DNA of 64,000 nucleotides from Alectryocaccobium sp964389285 (GTDB lineage: Bacteria > Bacillota > Clostridia > Lachnospirales > Lachnospiraceae). Positions 1-8,932 of this stretch are shown here, in pieces (position 1 is the first letter of the stretch; the number at the start of each line of letters is the position of its first letter). The position numbers and the translations under genes were made by a program. The DNA lies in contig CAYMCZ010000003.1 in assembly GCA_964389285.1 (NCBI GenBank), positions 124,001 through 188,000 of the forward strand. The letters run 5' to 3'. Below the pieces are notes generated by a model that made no database searches, was not told the origin of the DNA, and saw only the letters and a list, made by a program, of their open reading frames with translations.

Positions 1-161
1 AGAGAGGCGAGCGGCTTTATGTGCTGGATAAGAACAATCCTCTCAGATTTTCACATGAAAACCCGTCCGTAATACAGGTATACGAAGAATTCTTTGAGAA
101 ACCGCTGTCTCATAAATCACACGAACTTCTTCATACCGATCAAACCAGGTGGACGTTATAA
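1..161 (+). CDS. [FeFe] hydrogenase, C-terminal fragment
   Basis: The gene runs in from outside the window. Reading frame 3 is open from base 3 to the TAA at 159-161 and encodes about 52 residues including RLYVLDKNNPLRFSHENPSV and the end KSHELLHTDQTRWTL. This matches the small-subunit-like tail of iron-only hydrogenases, in which LY-x-D-x(5)-R-x-SHENP and a terminal SHELLHT block are typical. The catalytic H-cluster domain lies outside, so the subgroup cannot be judged. HydF, a maturase for this enzyme class, lies at 16.6 kb, which supports the call. An intrinsic-terminator-like hairpin follows within 35 bases. Confidence 0.75.
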   Translation, partial: RGERLYVLDKNNPLRFSHENPSVIQVYEEFFEKPLSHKSHELLHTDQTRWTL

Positions 162-185
162 AATACGACATCCCCCCATTCTGAC

Positions 186-232
186 ACAGAAAAAGCCGGA
201 GGCGGAGCCGTTATCGGTTCCGTTCTCCGGCT
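186..232 (-). terminator. Intrinsic terminator between convergent genes
   Basis: AGCCGGA (194-200) pairs with TCCGGCT (226-232), with additional pairing inside. Read on the minus strand the stem is followed by TTTTTC, so it mainly serves the ygiQ-type gene that ends at 241. It may also stop the hydrogenase transcript from the other side. Confidence 0.7.
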
Positions 233-240
233 GTATTCCT

Positions 241-2106
241 TTACTGTTTTCCTGAGGCTTTTCTTCTTTTTTCCTGCGTCGGACGCCCCTTTATCTTCCT
301 CGGCGGAATCAGGCACTTCTTTTTATCGAAGCCTATGAGGTCCCTCCGTCCGGTTTTTAATAAGGCCTCCCTGACCAGCTCATAATTTTCAGGTTTGGAA
401 TACTGAAGCAGGGCTCTTTGCATGCTTTTTTCGTGCGCATTTTTGGGGACATATACCGGCTTCATGGTTCTGGGATCCAGGCCGGTATAATACATAACCG
501 TGGAAAGGGTGGAGGGCGTCGGATAAAAATCCTGCACCTGCTGCGGAATAAACCCCATATCACGGATGTATTCCGCCATTTCCACGGCTTCCGTAAGTCC
601 GCATCCCGGATGCGAAGACATCAGATACGGAACAATATACTGTTTATTTTTGCTTTTTTTGTTCAGGTCTTCCACTGCCCTGCAGAATTTTCCGTATATT
701 TCATGCTCCGGTTTGCCCATATAATACAGCACCTTATCCGAAACATGCTCCGGCGCGGTTCTGAGCTGTCCGCTTATGTGATGCTTACACAATTCCTTTA
801 AAAACTCCCGGCTTTTATCTGCCATAACATAATCAAAGCGCACCCCTGATCTGATAAATACTTTCTTTACCTCCGGCAGCTCTTTTAGCTTACGCAGCAG
901 CGAAATATAGTCCGAATGATCGGCAATCAGGCTTCCGCATGGTTTCGGAAAAAGACATTGTTTATCCGTACACATACCTTTTTCAGCCTGTTTCTTACAG
1001 GAAGGCTGCCTGAAATTCGCCGTAGGCCCTCCCACATCATGTATATATCCTTTAAAATCAGGATCCTTTGTCATCTCTCTCGCTTCTTTGAGCAAAGAAT
1101 CGTGGCTCCTGACCTGAAGTCTTCTTCCCTGATGAAAAGCGAGGGCGCAGAAGCTGCATCCGCCGAAGCATCCCCTGCAGCTTGTAAGCGAGAAGCGCAC
1201 CTCCGACAAAGCCGGCACTCCGCCGTCCTTTTCATAAACCGGATGATATTCATTCCTGTACGGAAGTCCATATACTTCATCCATCTCACGCACCGACAGA
1301 GGCGGCTGCGGCGGGTTTTGAACCACATATCTGTTTTCACCGTATTTTTCTATCAGGGCTTTTGCGGTAATATGATCCGTATTGCGGTACTGTACGGTGA
1401 AACTTTTCGCGTAAGTCTTTTTATCGGCTTCGATATCTTTAAAATCCGGCAGAATTATCCCGTCATATACATTTGAAATATCCCTTGTTTTATATACGGT
1501 TCCGGGCACAAATGTAATGTCTTTAATGTCGATTCCCGAATCCAGCGCCTGCGCCGTTTCGATCACGGAACGCTCTCCCATACCGTACAGCAGCAGATCC
1601 GCGCCCGAATCCAGAAGGATCGAGCGTTTGATTTTGCCGGACCAGTAATCATAATGCGCGAGTCTTCTCAGACTGGCTTCGATGCCGCCTATAATAACCG
1701 GAGTGTTTTTATATTTTCGTTTTATCAGATTACAGTAAACGATAGTTGCGTTATCCGGCCTGCGCCCTCTTTTGCCTCCGGGAGAATAAACATCCCGGTT
1801 TCGGGGTTTTTTATTAACCGTGTAATGATTTACCATGGAATCCATGTTGCCCGCCGTAACCAGAAAAGCGAGTCTGGGGCGTCCGAATACGGCTATGCTC
1901 TCCTCATCTCTCCAGTCCGGCTGTGAAATGACTGCAACCTTAAAACCGTATCTTTCCAGAAGCCGGCTGATTATGGCGTGCCCGAAAGAAGAATGATCCA
2001 CGTATGCGTCGCCGATCACATATACGAAATCCGGCGCATCCCATCCCCTTTGTCTCATCTCCCGAACGGTAACGGGAAGAAAGTCATTTTTAATGTCGTA
2101 AATCAA
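241..2106 (-). CDS. YgiQ family radical SAM protein
   Basis: A 621-residue radical SAM protein of the YgiQ family; no defined reaction is established for most members. The N-terminus (PDFVYVIGDAYVDHSSFGHA) is the family-specific cobalamin-binding-like domain, and the radical SAM cluster motif is visible as SCRGCFGGCSFCA (C-x3-C-x2-C) near residue 315. Length fits the family. The start is TTG at 2106-2104, preceded at 10 bases by AAGGTG; no in-frame ATG lies nearby upstream. The lysine/arginine-rich tail is usual. It is convergent with the hydrogenase end and divergent from hppA. Confidence 0.9.
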   Translation of the reverse strand: MIYDIKNDFLPVTVREMRQRGWDAPDFVYVIGDAYVDHSSFGHAIISRLLERYGFKVAVISQPDWRDEESIAVFGRPRLAFLVTAGNMDSMVNHYTVNKKPRNRDVYSPGGKRGRRPDNATIVYCNLIKRKYKNTPVIIGGIEASLRRLAHYDYWSGKIKRSILLDSGADLLLYGMGERSVIETAQALDSGIDIKDITFVPGTVYKTRDISNVYDGIILPDFKDIEADKKTYAKSFTVQYRNTDHITAKALIEKYGENRYVVQNPPQPPLSVREMDEVYGLPYRNEYHPVYEKDGGVPALSEVRFSLTSCRGCFGGCSFCALAFHQGRRLQVRSHDSLLKEAREMTKDPDFKGYIHDVGGPTANFRQPSCKKQAEKGMCTDKQCLFPKPCGSLIADHSDYISLLRKLKELPEVKKVFIRSGVRFDYVMADKSREFLKELCKHHISGQLRTAPEHVSDKVLYYMGKPEHEIYGKFCRAVEDLNKKSKNKQYIVPYLMSSHPGCGLTEAVEMAEYIRDMGFIPQQVQDFYPTPSTLSTVMYYTGLDPRTMKPVYVPKNAHEKSMQRALLQYSKPENYELVREALLKTGRRDLIGFDKKKCLIPPRKIKGRPTQEKRRKASGKQ

Positions 2107-2199
2107 TTTATTTTCACACCTTAAACAATCATTTTTACAGATATCAAGTATATCATAAGCTTATCAAAAAACATACCCGTGTGAATTCACTTATTTTTA

Positions 2200-2233
2200 T
2201 TGACTTTTCTTGAAAATCCTATATTATTATAAT
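2200..2233 (+). promoter_or_regulatory. hppA promoter
   Basis: TTGACT at 2200-2205 is followed at 16 bases by TATTAT (2222-2227); a perfect TATAAT lies at 2228-2233 but at a 22-base spacing. It is the only good sigma-A-like site upstream of the pyrophosphatase gene. Confidence 0.6.
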
Positions 2234-2243
2234 GTCTGTGCCT

Positions 2244-2282
2244 AAACCAATTTATACGGAAACAATCCGTATAAGTTGGTTT
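2244..2282 (+). promoter_or_regulatory. Long 5' leader stem-loop of hppA
   Basis: The 17 bases at 2244-2260 (AAACCAATTTATACGGA) pair with 2266-2282 around a 5-base loop (AACAA), with a single G-U pair. It starts about ten bases after the -10 box, so it should form the extreme 5' end of the transcript. It is followed by only four U, so a terminator/attenuator role is possible but weak; a 5'-end stabilising hairpin is an alternative. Confidence 0.6.
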
Positions 2283-2329
2283 TGATGCATAACAATTTAA
2301 GTGCAAAACAAATTTTAGGAGGAGTAATT

Positions 2330-4348
2330 ATGAGCACTTATATGATAATCGGCATATGCGCCGGGGTTATCGCACTTGTTTACGCTTTAATTCTTGCAAA
2401 ATATGTCTCAAAACAGGATGCCGGCAATGACAAAATGAAAAGCATTGCAAAAGCCATCTCAGACGGCGCAAAGGCTTTCCTGTTTTCAGAGTATAAGATA
2501 CTTATTATTTTCGTAATAGTTCTGGGTGTCGCCATAGGTTTAGCCATCAGCTGGATCACGACGATTTGCTTTCTGGTAGGCGCGCTGTTTTCTATCCTTG
2601 CCGGATATTTCGGAATGTCCGTCGCTACAAAGGCCAATGTAAGAACGGCCGCCGCGGCAGAGAAAAAAGGTATGAACGGCGCTCTTAACATCGCTTTCAA
2701 GGGCGGTGCCGTTATGGGTATGTGCGTGGCCGGACTAGGCTGCCTCGGCGTAAGCCTGCTCTACTTCCTGCTGGGAGACGTAAACGTAATGTTCGGTTTC
2801 TCCCTCGGCGCTTCTTCGATAGCGCTTTTTGCCCGTGTGGGCGGCGGTATCTATACGAAGGCTGCGGATGTGGGCGCTGACCTTGTAGGTAAGGTCGAAG
2901 CCGGAATTCCCGAAGACGATCCCCGTAACCCCGCCACAATCGCCGACAACGTGGGCGACAATGTAGGCGACGTAGCAGGCATGGGCGCCGATCTTTTTGA
3001 GTCATATGTAGGCTCTCTGATTTCGGCCATCACGCTCGGCGTTGTTTACGCAGGCGAAGGAGCCGGCGTATTCAGCTCTTATGTAATATTCCCGATTCTT
3101 ATCTCAGCGGTAGGTCTCATAGCTTCAATTATCGGTACTCTTTTCGTGAGATGCAAAGACGGCTCAAACCCACAGACTGCTTTGAACATCGGTACATACG
3201 TATCCGCCATCATAGTAATTATCTGCTCGTTTGTCTTCAGTTTCACACTGCTTCCCTCAGAGGGCGCGAAACCGGCAATAGCGATAGTAGCCGGTATAGT
3301 CGTGGGTCTCGTAATCGGAAAACTTACCGAGATTTACACATCGGAAAAATACTCATCCGTTAAAGAAATCGCAAGACAGTCCGAAACAGGTCCCGCTACC
3401 ACGATCATAAGCGGTCTTTCTGTAGGTATGAAATCCACGGTTATCCCGATCATCCTGATCTGTATCGGTATTGCGCTTTCATTTGCCCTCATGGGCGTAT
3501 TCGGAATAGCCCTTGCAGCGGTCGGAATGCTTTCCACTACGGGAATGACCGTAGCGGTTGACTCATACGGCCCCATAGCGGACAATGCCGGCGGTATTGC
3601 CGAAATGAGCGGCCTGCCCGAAGAAGTTCGTGAAATCACCGACAGTCTCGACTCTGTAGGAAATACAACGGCAGCCATCGGAAAAGGCTTTGCCATAGGC
3701 TCCGCTGCGCTTACCGCTCTGGCTCTTTTCCAGAGTTTCGCAGATAAAGTCGGCTTAGGCTTTTCAATCGACATACTTGACGCTAAAGTCGTTATCGGCC
3801 TCTTTATAGGCGGTATGCTCACTTTCATCTTCACGGCTCTGACCATGTCTTCGGTTTCCAAGGCAGCAAACAAGATGATCTCCGAGGTTCGCCGACAGTT
3901 CAAAGAAATCCCCGGTATCATGGAAGGAACAGGCACACCGGATTACAAATCCTGCGTTGCCATATCCACAAAGGCAGCTCTTAAACAGATGATCCTTCCC
4001 GGCATCCTCGCAATCGTAGCGCCCATCCTCGTTGGTATCCTACTCGGCGTAAGCGCCCTCGGCGGACTGCTTGCCGGCGCTCTCGTAACAGGTGTTCTCC
4101 TCGCCATCTATATGAGCAACTCCGGCGGTGCCTGGGACAATGCCAAAAAATATATCGAAGGCGGACATCACGGCGGAAAAGGCTCAGAAGCACATGCAGC
4201 CGCTGTAGTCGGTGACACCGTCGGCGATCCCTTCAAAGATACATCGGGACCTTCCATCAACATCCTGATTAAGCTTATGACGATCGTTTCTCTCGTATTT
4301 GTTCCGGCACTTCTTGCTATCGGAGCAAACGGACTGATCGTATTCTGA
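2330..4348 (+). CDS. hppA: Membrane-bound ion-pumping pyrophosphatase
   Basis: A 672-residue integral membrane pyrophosphatase coupling PPi hydrolysis to H+ or Na+ export. Signature blocks are present: DVGADLVGKVE at about residues 180-190, followed by DDPRNPATIADNVGDNVGD, and the C-terminal GDTVGDPFKDTSGPS. At residues 445-453 the sequence is GNTTAAIGK; an alanine rather than lysine at this position marks the K+-dependent subclass, which contains the Na+ pumps. About 16 hydrophobic segments are visible. The ATG at 2330 is chosen because AGGAGG lies seven bases upstream; the open frame continues to 2276 through the leader hairpin. Whether the ion is Na+ or H+ is not decided here. Confidence 0.95.
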   Translation: MSTYMIIGICAGVIALVYALILAKYVSKQDAGNDKMKSIAKAISDGAKAFLFSEYKILIIFVIVLGVAIGLAISWITTICFLVGALFSILAGYFGMSVATKANVRTAAAAEKKGMNGALNIAFKGGAVMGMCVAGLGCLGVSLLYFLLGDVNVMFGFSLGASSIALFARVGGGIYTKAADVGADLVGKVEAGIPEDDPRNPATIADNVGDNVGDVAGMGADLFESYVGSLISAITLGVVYAGEGAGVFSSYVIFPILISAVGLIASIIGTLFVRCKDGSNPQTALNIGTYVSAIIVIICSFVFSFTLLPSEGAKPAIAIVAGIVVGLVIGKLTEIYTSEKYSSVKEIARQSETGPATTIISGLSVGMKSTVIPIILICIGIALSFALMGVFGIALAAVGMLSTTGMTVAVDSYGPIADNAGGIAEMSGLPEEVREITDSLDSVGNTTAAIGKGFAIGSAALTALALFQSFADKVGLGFSIDILDAKVVIGLFIGGMLTFIFTALTMSSVSKAANKMISEVRRQFKEIPGIMEGTGTPDYKSCVAISTKAALKQMILPGILAIVAPILVGILLGVSALGGLLAGALVTGVLLAIYMSNSGGAWDNAKKYIEGGHHGGKGSEAHAAAVVGDTVGDPFKDTSGPSINILIKLMTIVSLVFVPALLAIGANGLIVF

Positions 4349-4373
4349 TCACCCATATAGCATTTTTGCAGAG

Positions 4374-4556
4374 AAAAAGGGGCTCATCACAATATACATA
4401 GAGAATGAATATTCTGAAAGGGACATCCGCAACGCCGGTTCTTAGCGAACGCAAGCATAAGCGATGCGTGAGCTTAGTACCGTTGCGTGAGGACTTAGCG
4501 CAAGCGATCCCTGAAAGAATATTCATGATAATGTATAATGTGATGAGCCCCGTTTT
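4374..4556. repeat. Long imperfect hairpin element (copy A of a dispersed family), acting as bidirectional terminator
   Basis: GGGGCTCATCACA (4379-4391) pairs perfectly with TGTGATGAGCCCC (4539-4551), flanked by AAAAA on the left and TTTTT on the right, so it should terminate both convergent genes (hppA and argD). Further in, GAATATTCTGAAAGGGA on the left faces TCCCTGAAAGAATATTC on the right (roughly 4406-4422 and 4508-4524). The roughly 85-base centre holds more short inverted repeats (CGCAACG / CGTTGCG; CTTAGCG, CTTAGT, CTTAGCG). The open frame across it looks like a by-product. Related shorter hairpins lie at 30042 and 34583. Confidence 0.75.
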
Positions 4557-4576
4557 TAGATATCTGTCATTATACT

Positions 4577-5743
4577 TTATACAGCCGCAGCCTCTTTGAT
4601 CACCTCCAACGCCTTATCCAGCAGTTCATCCGGAATATTAAGCGCCGGCAGAAGCCTTACCCGGTCTTTCGCGGTGAGACAGAGCACCCCTTTTTCAATG
4701 CATTCATTTACGACATCCTTTGCCGGCCTGCTTGTCTTTATTCCTACCATCAGACCCATGCCGCTTACATCTTCTATACCGGAAGCCTGCTCAAGCGCAC
4801 CTCTGATCTTCTCTCCTTTTTTAGCAACCTGAGCAAGAAAAGCTTCGTCTATTCTCTCTGCTATGCTTATAGCTCCGGCACAGCTTACCGGATTCCCGCC
4901 GAAAGTAGAGCCGTGATCCCCGCTTCCGAGCGTAAATTCCACTTTTTCACCCAAAAGACAGGCTCCGAGAGGCAGGCCGCCTCCTATTCCCTTTGCGGTC
5001 GTGACTACATCCGGCATTACTCCGAAATGCTGATAGGAAAACATCTTTCCGGTACGTCCGTTTCCACTCTGAACCTCATCCACCATAAAAATAATATCTT
5101 CGGCTTTGCAGAAATCGGCTATGCCCTGTATATATTCTTTATCAAGGGCGATAACTCCGCCTTCTCCCTGAACACACTCGATCAGGATCCCGGCCGCCTT
5201 GGTATCTTTTGCCGTCTTTTTAAGAAGCTCGATATCTCCCGGCTCCACATTTACAAAACCCGGCGTAAGAGGCTGAAAAAGCTTGTGAAAAACTTCCTGT
5301 CCCGTAGCGGCAAGGGTTGAAAGTGTCCTGCCGTGAAAGCTGTTTACAAGGCTGATTATTGTAAAATGATCTGCCCCGTGTTTTTCCGCCGCATATTTTC
5401 TGGCAGCCTTAATTGCACATTCATTTGCCTCCGCGCCGGAATTCCCGAAGAAAACCTTTTTCATCCCGCTTTTTTCACAGAGCATCTTGGCAAGAACCGC
5501 ACAGGGCTGCGTGTAGTACAGATTTGAAGTATGCTGCACTTTCTCAAGCTGAGCTATAACGGCTTCCTTCCATTTGTCGTCTCCTATTCCGAAAGCCGTA
5601 ACACCTATTCCGGAGCCCATATCAATGTATTCTTTCCCGTCCGAATCGGTCACGAGAGAACCCTTTCCCGATACAATCTCCACCGGAAAACGTCCGTATG
5701 TATTTGCCACGTATTTATTATCGATTTCAGTAATATATCCCAT
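4577..5743 (-). CDS. argD: Acetylornithine aminotransferase
   Basis: A 388-residue class III PLP aminotransferase that makes N-acetylornithine from the semialdehyde in arginine synthesis. The PLP motif is clear: IIFMVDEVQSGNGRTGKMF followed by the lysine in VVTTAKGIGGGLP. GNSGAEANECAIK and SFHGRTLSTLAATGQ are typical of ArgD rather than GABA transaminases, and context confirms it. The ATG at 5743 (MGYITEIDN) is preferred over upstream in-frame starts because its AAGGAGG lies inside the last codons of argB; argB stop and this start are two bases apart. Last gene of argCJBD. Confidence 0.95.
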   Translation of the reverse strand: MGYITEIDNKYVANTYGRFPVEIVSGKGSLVTDSDGKEYIDMGSGIGVTAFGIGDDKWKEAVIAQLEKVQHTSNLYYTQPCAVLAKMLCEKSGMKKVFFGNSGAEANECAIKAARKYAAEKHGADHFTIISLVNSFHGRTLSTLAATGQEVFHKLFQPLTPGFVNVEPGDIELLKKTAKDTKAAGILIECVQGEGGVIALDKEYIQGIADFCKAEDIIFMVDEVQSGNGRTGKMFSYQHFGVMPDVVTTAKGIGGGLPLGACLLGEKVEFTLGSGDHGSTFGGNPVSCAGAISIAERIDEAFLAQVAKKGEKIRGALEQASGIEDVSGMGLMVGIKTSRPAKDVVNECIEKGVLCLTAKDRVRLLPALNIPDELLDKALEVIKEAAAV

Positions 5744-5745
5744 GG

Positions 5746-6609
5746 TCAGTCCTCCTTTACCATAGTTCCGGCGCCTTCGTTTGTGAGAAGCTCCATAAGT
5801 ATCGCATGCGGTATGCATCCGTTCATGATAATAACTTTTTGCACCCCGCTTTTAATGGCCGATATGCAGCAGTCCACCTTTGGTATCATCCCTCCGGAAA
5901 TGATTCCTTCATCTTTGAGATATTCGGCCTGCATAATGGACATTTCTTTTATGATAGAAGATTCATCCGCAGGGTCTTTAAGCACCCCCGCAACGTCCGT
6001 CATCATAATGAGACGCTTCGCCTTTAAAGCGCCGGCAATGGCCGCCGCCGTAGTATCTCCGTTAATGTTGTAAGCATTGCCTTTTTTGTCACATCCGAGC
6101 GTTGCGATAACCGGAATATAACCCTTTTCGAGAAGATCCAGCACAGGCCCGATGTTTACCTTTGTCACTTCGCCCACAAAGCCCAGCGACTCATTTTTAA
6201 TCTTGGCTTCAATAAGCCGTCCGTCCATGCCCGATATCCCCATGGCTTTTCCTCCGTGGGATTCCAGCATGTTTACCAGCGTCTTGTTTACTTTCCCCGC
6301 CAGTACCATCTGGGCTATTTCCATCGTTTCCTTGTCCGTAACCCGAAGTCCGTTTATGAATTTCGGTTCTTTGCCGAATTTTTTCATGGCGTCGCTCACA
6401 TCCGGGCCTCCTCCGTGAACAAGCACAACCTTGACCCCGATAAGCTGCAGTAAAACCATGTCCTGCATTACCTGCTGTTTCAGTTCTTCGTTGACCATGG
6501 CATTTCCGCCGTATTTCACAACGACGATCTCGCCCGTATATCTTTTAATATATGGGAGTGCCTGTGTCAGCACCTCCGCCCTTTCCGCATTGGAAATATT
6601 ATCAGTCAT
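5746..6609 (-). CDS. argB: Acetylglutamate kinase
   Basis: A 287-residue amino acid kinase phosphorylating N-acetylglutamate, usually the arginine-regulated step. Visible motifs: VVKYGGNAM near the N-terminus, VLVHGGGPDVSDAM, and GYIPVIATLGCDKKGNAYNI with NGDTTAAAIAGAL. The start at 6609 (MTDNISN) has AGGAG at eight bases; an upstream ATG in the same frame would overlap argJ. The gene starts 31 bases after argJ, and its last codons (ATG GTA AAG GAG GAC TGA) double as the argD ribosome binding site. Confidence 0.95.
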   Translation of the reverse strand: MTDNISNAERAEVLTQALPYIKRYTGEIVVVKYGGNAMVNEELKQQVMQDMVLLQLIGVKVVLVHGGGPDVSDAMKKFGKEPKFINGLRVTDKETMEIAQMVLAGKVNKTLVNMLESHGGKAMGISGMDGRLIEAKIKNESLGFVGEVTKVNIGPVLDLLEKGYIPVIATLGCDKKGNAYNINGDTTAAAIAGALKAKRLIMMTDVAGVLKDPADESSIIKEMSIMQAEYLKDEGIISGGMIPKVDCCISAIKSGVQKVIIMNGCIPHAILMELLTNEGAGTMVKED

Positions 6610-6640
6610 GTTTTTTCTCCTGTATTTGATGCGGGTTTTT

Positions 6641-7855
6641 TCAGGTTCTGTAATCTCCGTTAATCCTGACATAATCATATGTCAGATCACACCCCCATGC
6701 CGTAGCTTTTACATCTCCCGAATTCAACTCTATATTGATTTCGATTTCTTCTTCCAGAAGAATCTCTTTTGCTTTCTCCTCGGAAAACGGAACTCCTGCT
6801 CCGTTTCTGCATAGTTCTATCGTGCCTTTGCCCGAAGAAAGCGAAAGATCTACCTTATGTACATCTACATCTGCTCCCGAATAGCCTATGGCGCACAGGA
6901 TACGGCCCCAGTTGGCGTCTGCCCCGAACATTGCCGTCTTTACAAGAGATGAACAGATTACGCTTCTTGCCACTTTTTTTGCGGTTTCCTTGTCGGCAGC
7001 ACCGGAAACGACACATTCCAGAAGCTTTGTGGCTCCTTCTCCGTCACCGACAATCATACGGCTGAGCGTAACATTCAAAGTGTTTAATGCCTGCATAAAT
7101 ACCGCGTAATCTTCGTTTTCCTCCGTTATCTCAGGATTTCCGGCAAGCCCGTTGGAGAGCACAACGCACATGTCATTTGTAGAGGTATCCCCGTCTACGC
7201 TCAGCATATTGAACGTATCGGAAACATCCGTACTGATAGCCTTCTGAAGGAGTTCGGGGGAAATTGCGGCATCACTTGTAATAAAAACAAGCATGGTTGC
7301 CATGTCGGGATGTATCATACCGCTTCCTTTTGCGATTCCTCCCATCCTGCACGTCTTTCCGCCTATCTCAAACTCTACGGCTACCTGTTTCGGTTTTGTA
7401 TCCGTAGTCATTATGGCTTCTGCCGCATCATCAGACCCGGCATACGAAAGAGCTTCCGCAAGTTCATTCATCGCATTTGCTATCAGATCTATTATCAAAG
7501 GCTCGCCTATGACTCCGGTTGAAGCCACTACCACATCTTTGGCTTCGATATCAAATGTTTCAGCCGCAAGAGCTGCCATCTGTTCGGCTATCTCTATTCC
7601 GTTCGCATTGCAGGTGTTCGCGTTTCCGCTGTTGCAGATAACCGCCCGGGCCTTTCCGTCGGCTATGTGGGCCTTTGTAACGTCTATGGGCGCGCCTTTT
7701 ACAAGATTGGTCGTATAAACGGCCGCCGCGCTCGCCGGAACATCGCTTATGATAAATGCCAGATCTTTTTTTGTCCTGTTTTTACGGATGCCGCAGCGGA
7801 TCCCTCCCGCCTTCCATCCTTTCGGCGCGCAAACGCCGCCTGAAATATTTTTCAT
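6641..7855 (-). CDS. argJ: Bifunctional ornithine acetyltransferase / N-acetylglutamate synthase
   Basis: A 404-residue ArgJ precursor that recycles the acetyl group from acetylornithine to glutamate. The self-cleavage site is seen as KGSGMIHPDMATML (cleaved before the threonine), giving alpha and beta chains. The N-terminal GVCAPKGWKAGGI and CNSGNANTCNANG are family marks. Because argC, argJ, argB and argD form the acetyl cycle and no argA or argE is present, it may be bifunctional; sequence alone does not settle that. Its ATG overlaps the argC stop as ATGA. Confidence 0.95.
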   Translation of the reverse strand: MKNISGGVCAPKGWKAGGIRCGIRKNRTKKDLAFIISDVPASAAAVYTTNLVKGAPIDVTKAHIADGKARAVICNSGNANTCNANGIEIAEQMAALAAETFDIEAKDVVVASTGVIGEPLIIDLIANAMNELAEALSYAGSDDAAEAIMTTDTKPKQVAVEFEIGGKTCRMGGIAKGSGMIHPDMATMLVFITSDAAISPELLQKAISTDVSDTFNMLSVDGDTSTNDMCVVLSNGLAGNPEITEENEDYAVFMQALNTLNVTLSRMIVGDGEGATKLLECVVSGAADKETAKKVARSVICSSLVKTAMFGADANWGRILCAIGYSGADVDVHKVDLSLSSGKGTIELCRNGAGVPFSEEKAKEILLEEEIEINIELNSGDVKATAWGCDLTYDYVRINGDYRT

Positions 7856-8784
7856 TTATTTTCCTCCAACTCAAGTCCGCAACATTCATCCAACCCCAAA
7901 AGAATGTTCATGTTCTGGATAGCCGCTCCCGATGCTCCTTTTCCCAGGTTGTCAAATCTGGAAACCAGAAGTATCCTGTCTTCATTTCCGTTTACCGTTA
8001 TCTGCATATCATCTCTTCCCGAAAATGCTCCGGCCGACATAAAACCGGACTCCTGTGCATTTTCCTCGAAATGAACCAGTTTTGAACCGTAATAATGCTT
8101 ATATATTTCCGTGATCTGCGCCACGCCGCCTTTCAAGTCGGTTTTAAACACCGGCACGGTTACTTCCATTCCACTGTAAAAGTCAGCTACGATCGGACAA
8201 AAGGCAGGCGCATGTGTCATCCCGGAAACATAAAGCATTTCCTTGAGATGTTTATGCTGTTGTCCCAACGCATACATTCTCGGCGCCGAAAGCAGCTCTG
8301 ATCTGTCGGGAGCGTTGTACTCCGCGATCATTTTTTTGCCCCCGCCCGAATATCCGGTAAGTGAAACACATGTAAGGAATGCGTCCGGCTTTAAAATCCC
8401 TTCTTTGACAAGCGGCGTCACAAGAGCGATAAATCCGCTCGCATGGCAGCCCGGATTGGCTACCCTCTTTGAGCTTTTTACGGCTTCATATCCGGTAATC
8501 TCAGGAAAGCCGTAAGTCCATCCCTCCGAGGTCCTGTGAGCCGTTGAAGTATCGATGATAGCCGTGTCTTTATTTGAAGTAATCGCAACCGCCTCTCTTG
8601 CGGCGTCATCGGGCAGACACAAAAAAGCGATATCGCAGTCATTCAGCGCGTCGGCTCTCGCACCGGTATCTTTTCTGATCTCATCCGGCAGTACGATTAA
8701 TTCTATTTCCGCTCTTTTGGATAAGCGGTCAAATATACGAAGGCCGGTCGTTCCGGCACTTCCGTCTATAAAAACTTTAGCCAT
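7852..8784 (-). CDS. argC: N-acetyl-gamma-glutamyl-phosphate reductase, short (type 2) form
   Basis: A 310-residue ArgC of the short type: MAKVFIDGSAGTTGLRI at the N-terminus and active-site cysteine in VANPGCHASGFIAL. The long type has about 345 residues and begins with a GATGYxG motif. It reduces acetylglutamyl phosphate to the semialdehyde. First gene of the minus-strand arginine operon. The ATG at 8784 has AGGAG seven bases upstream; the longer open frame to 8823 runs almost into the promoter -10 box and is not needed. Confidence 0.93.
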   Translation of the reverse strand: MAKVFIDGSAGTTGLRIFDRLSKRAEIELIVLPDEIRKDTGARADALNDCDIAFLCLPDDAAREAVAITSNKDTAIIDTSTAHRTSEGWTYGFPEITGYEAVKSSKRVANPGCHASGFIALVTPLVKEGILKPDAFLTCVSLTGYSGGGKKMIAEYNAPDRSELLSAPRMYALGQQHKHLKEMLYVSGMTHAPAFCPIVADFYSGMEVTVPVFKTDLKGGVAQITEIYKHYYGSKLVHFEENAQESGFMSAGAFSGRDDMQITVNGNEDRILLVSRFDNLGKGASGAAIQNMNILLGLDECCGLELEENK

Positions 8785-8831
8785 TTTGTTTTCTCCTGAT
8801 TCGAAATGTGAAGCACTTTTCATAATGATTG

Positions 8832-8860
8832 ATTATATACCCTAAATTTAATAATATCAA
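8832..8860 (-). promoter_or_regulatory. argC operon promoter
   Basis: On the minus strand TTGATA (8860-8855) is followed at 17 bases by TATAAT (8837-8832), giving a near-consensus promoter 48 bases ahead of the argC start. Confidence 0.75.
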
Positions 8861-8867
8861 TAGAAAA

Positions 8868-8932
8868 ATTGAATAATTATGCTGATTTTTTCTGATCTCA
8901 TGCCGTTATTATGCATAATATGCATTCAAAAA
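8868..8932 (-). promoter_or_regulatory. Candidate ARG boxes (ArgR/AhrC operator)
   Basis: ATTGAATAATTATGCTGA at 8868-8885 resembles the palindromic arginine-repressor box (TGAAT-N4-ATTCA) and lies immediately upstream of the -35 box. A second AT-rich palindrome with ATGCATAATATGCAT and TTCAAAA follows at 8911-8932. ArgR family hexamers normally bind paired boxes at arg promoters. The match is by eye, and no argR gene is in the window. Confidence 0.45.

Noticed and set aside
2712..3936. Several antisense frames within hppA
   Set aside because: Low-complexity composition, no ribosome sites, and the plus strand is a fully conserved pyrophosphatase.
4405..4599. Small plus-strand gene of 64 codons
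   Set aside because: The frame exists only because it spans the hairpin element A; codons follow the inverted repeats, and it overlaps the argD end. No ribosome site.
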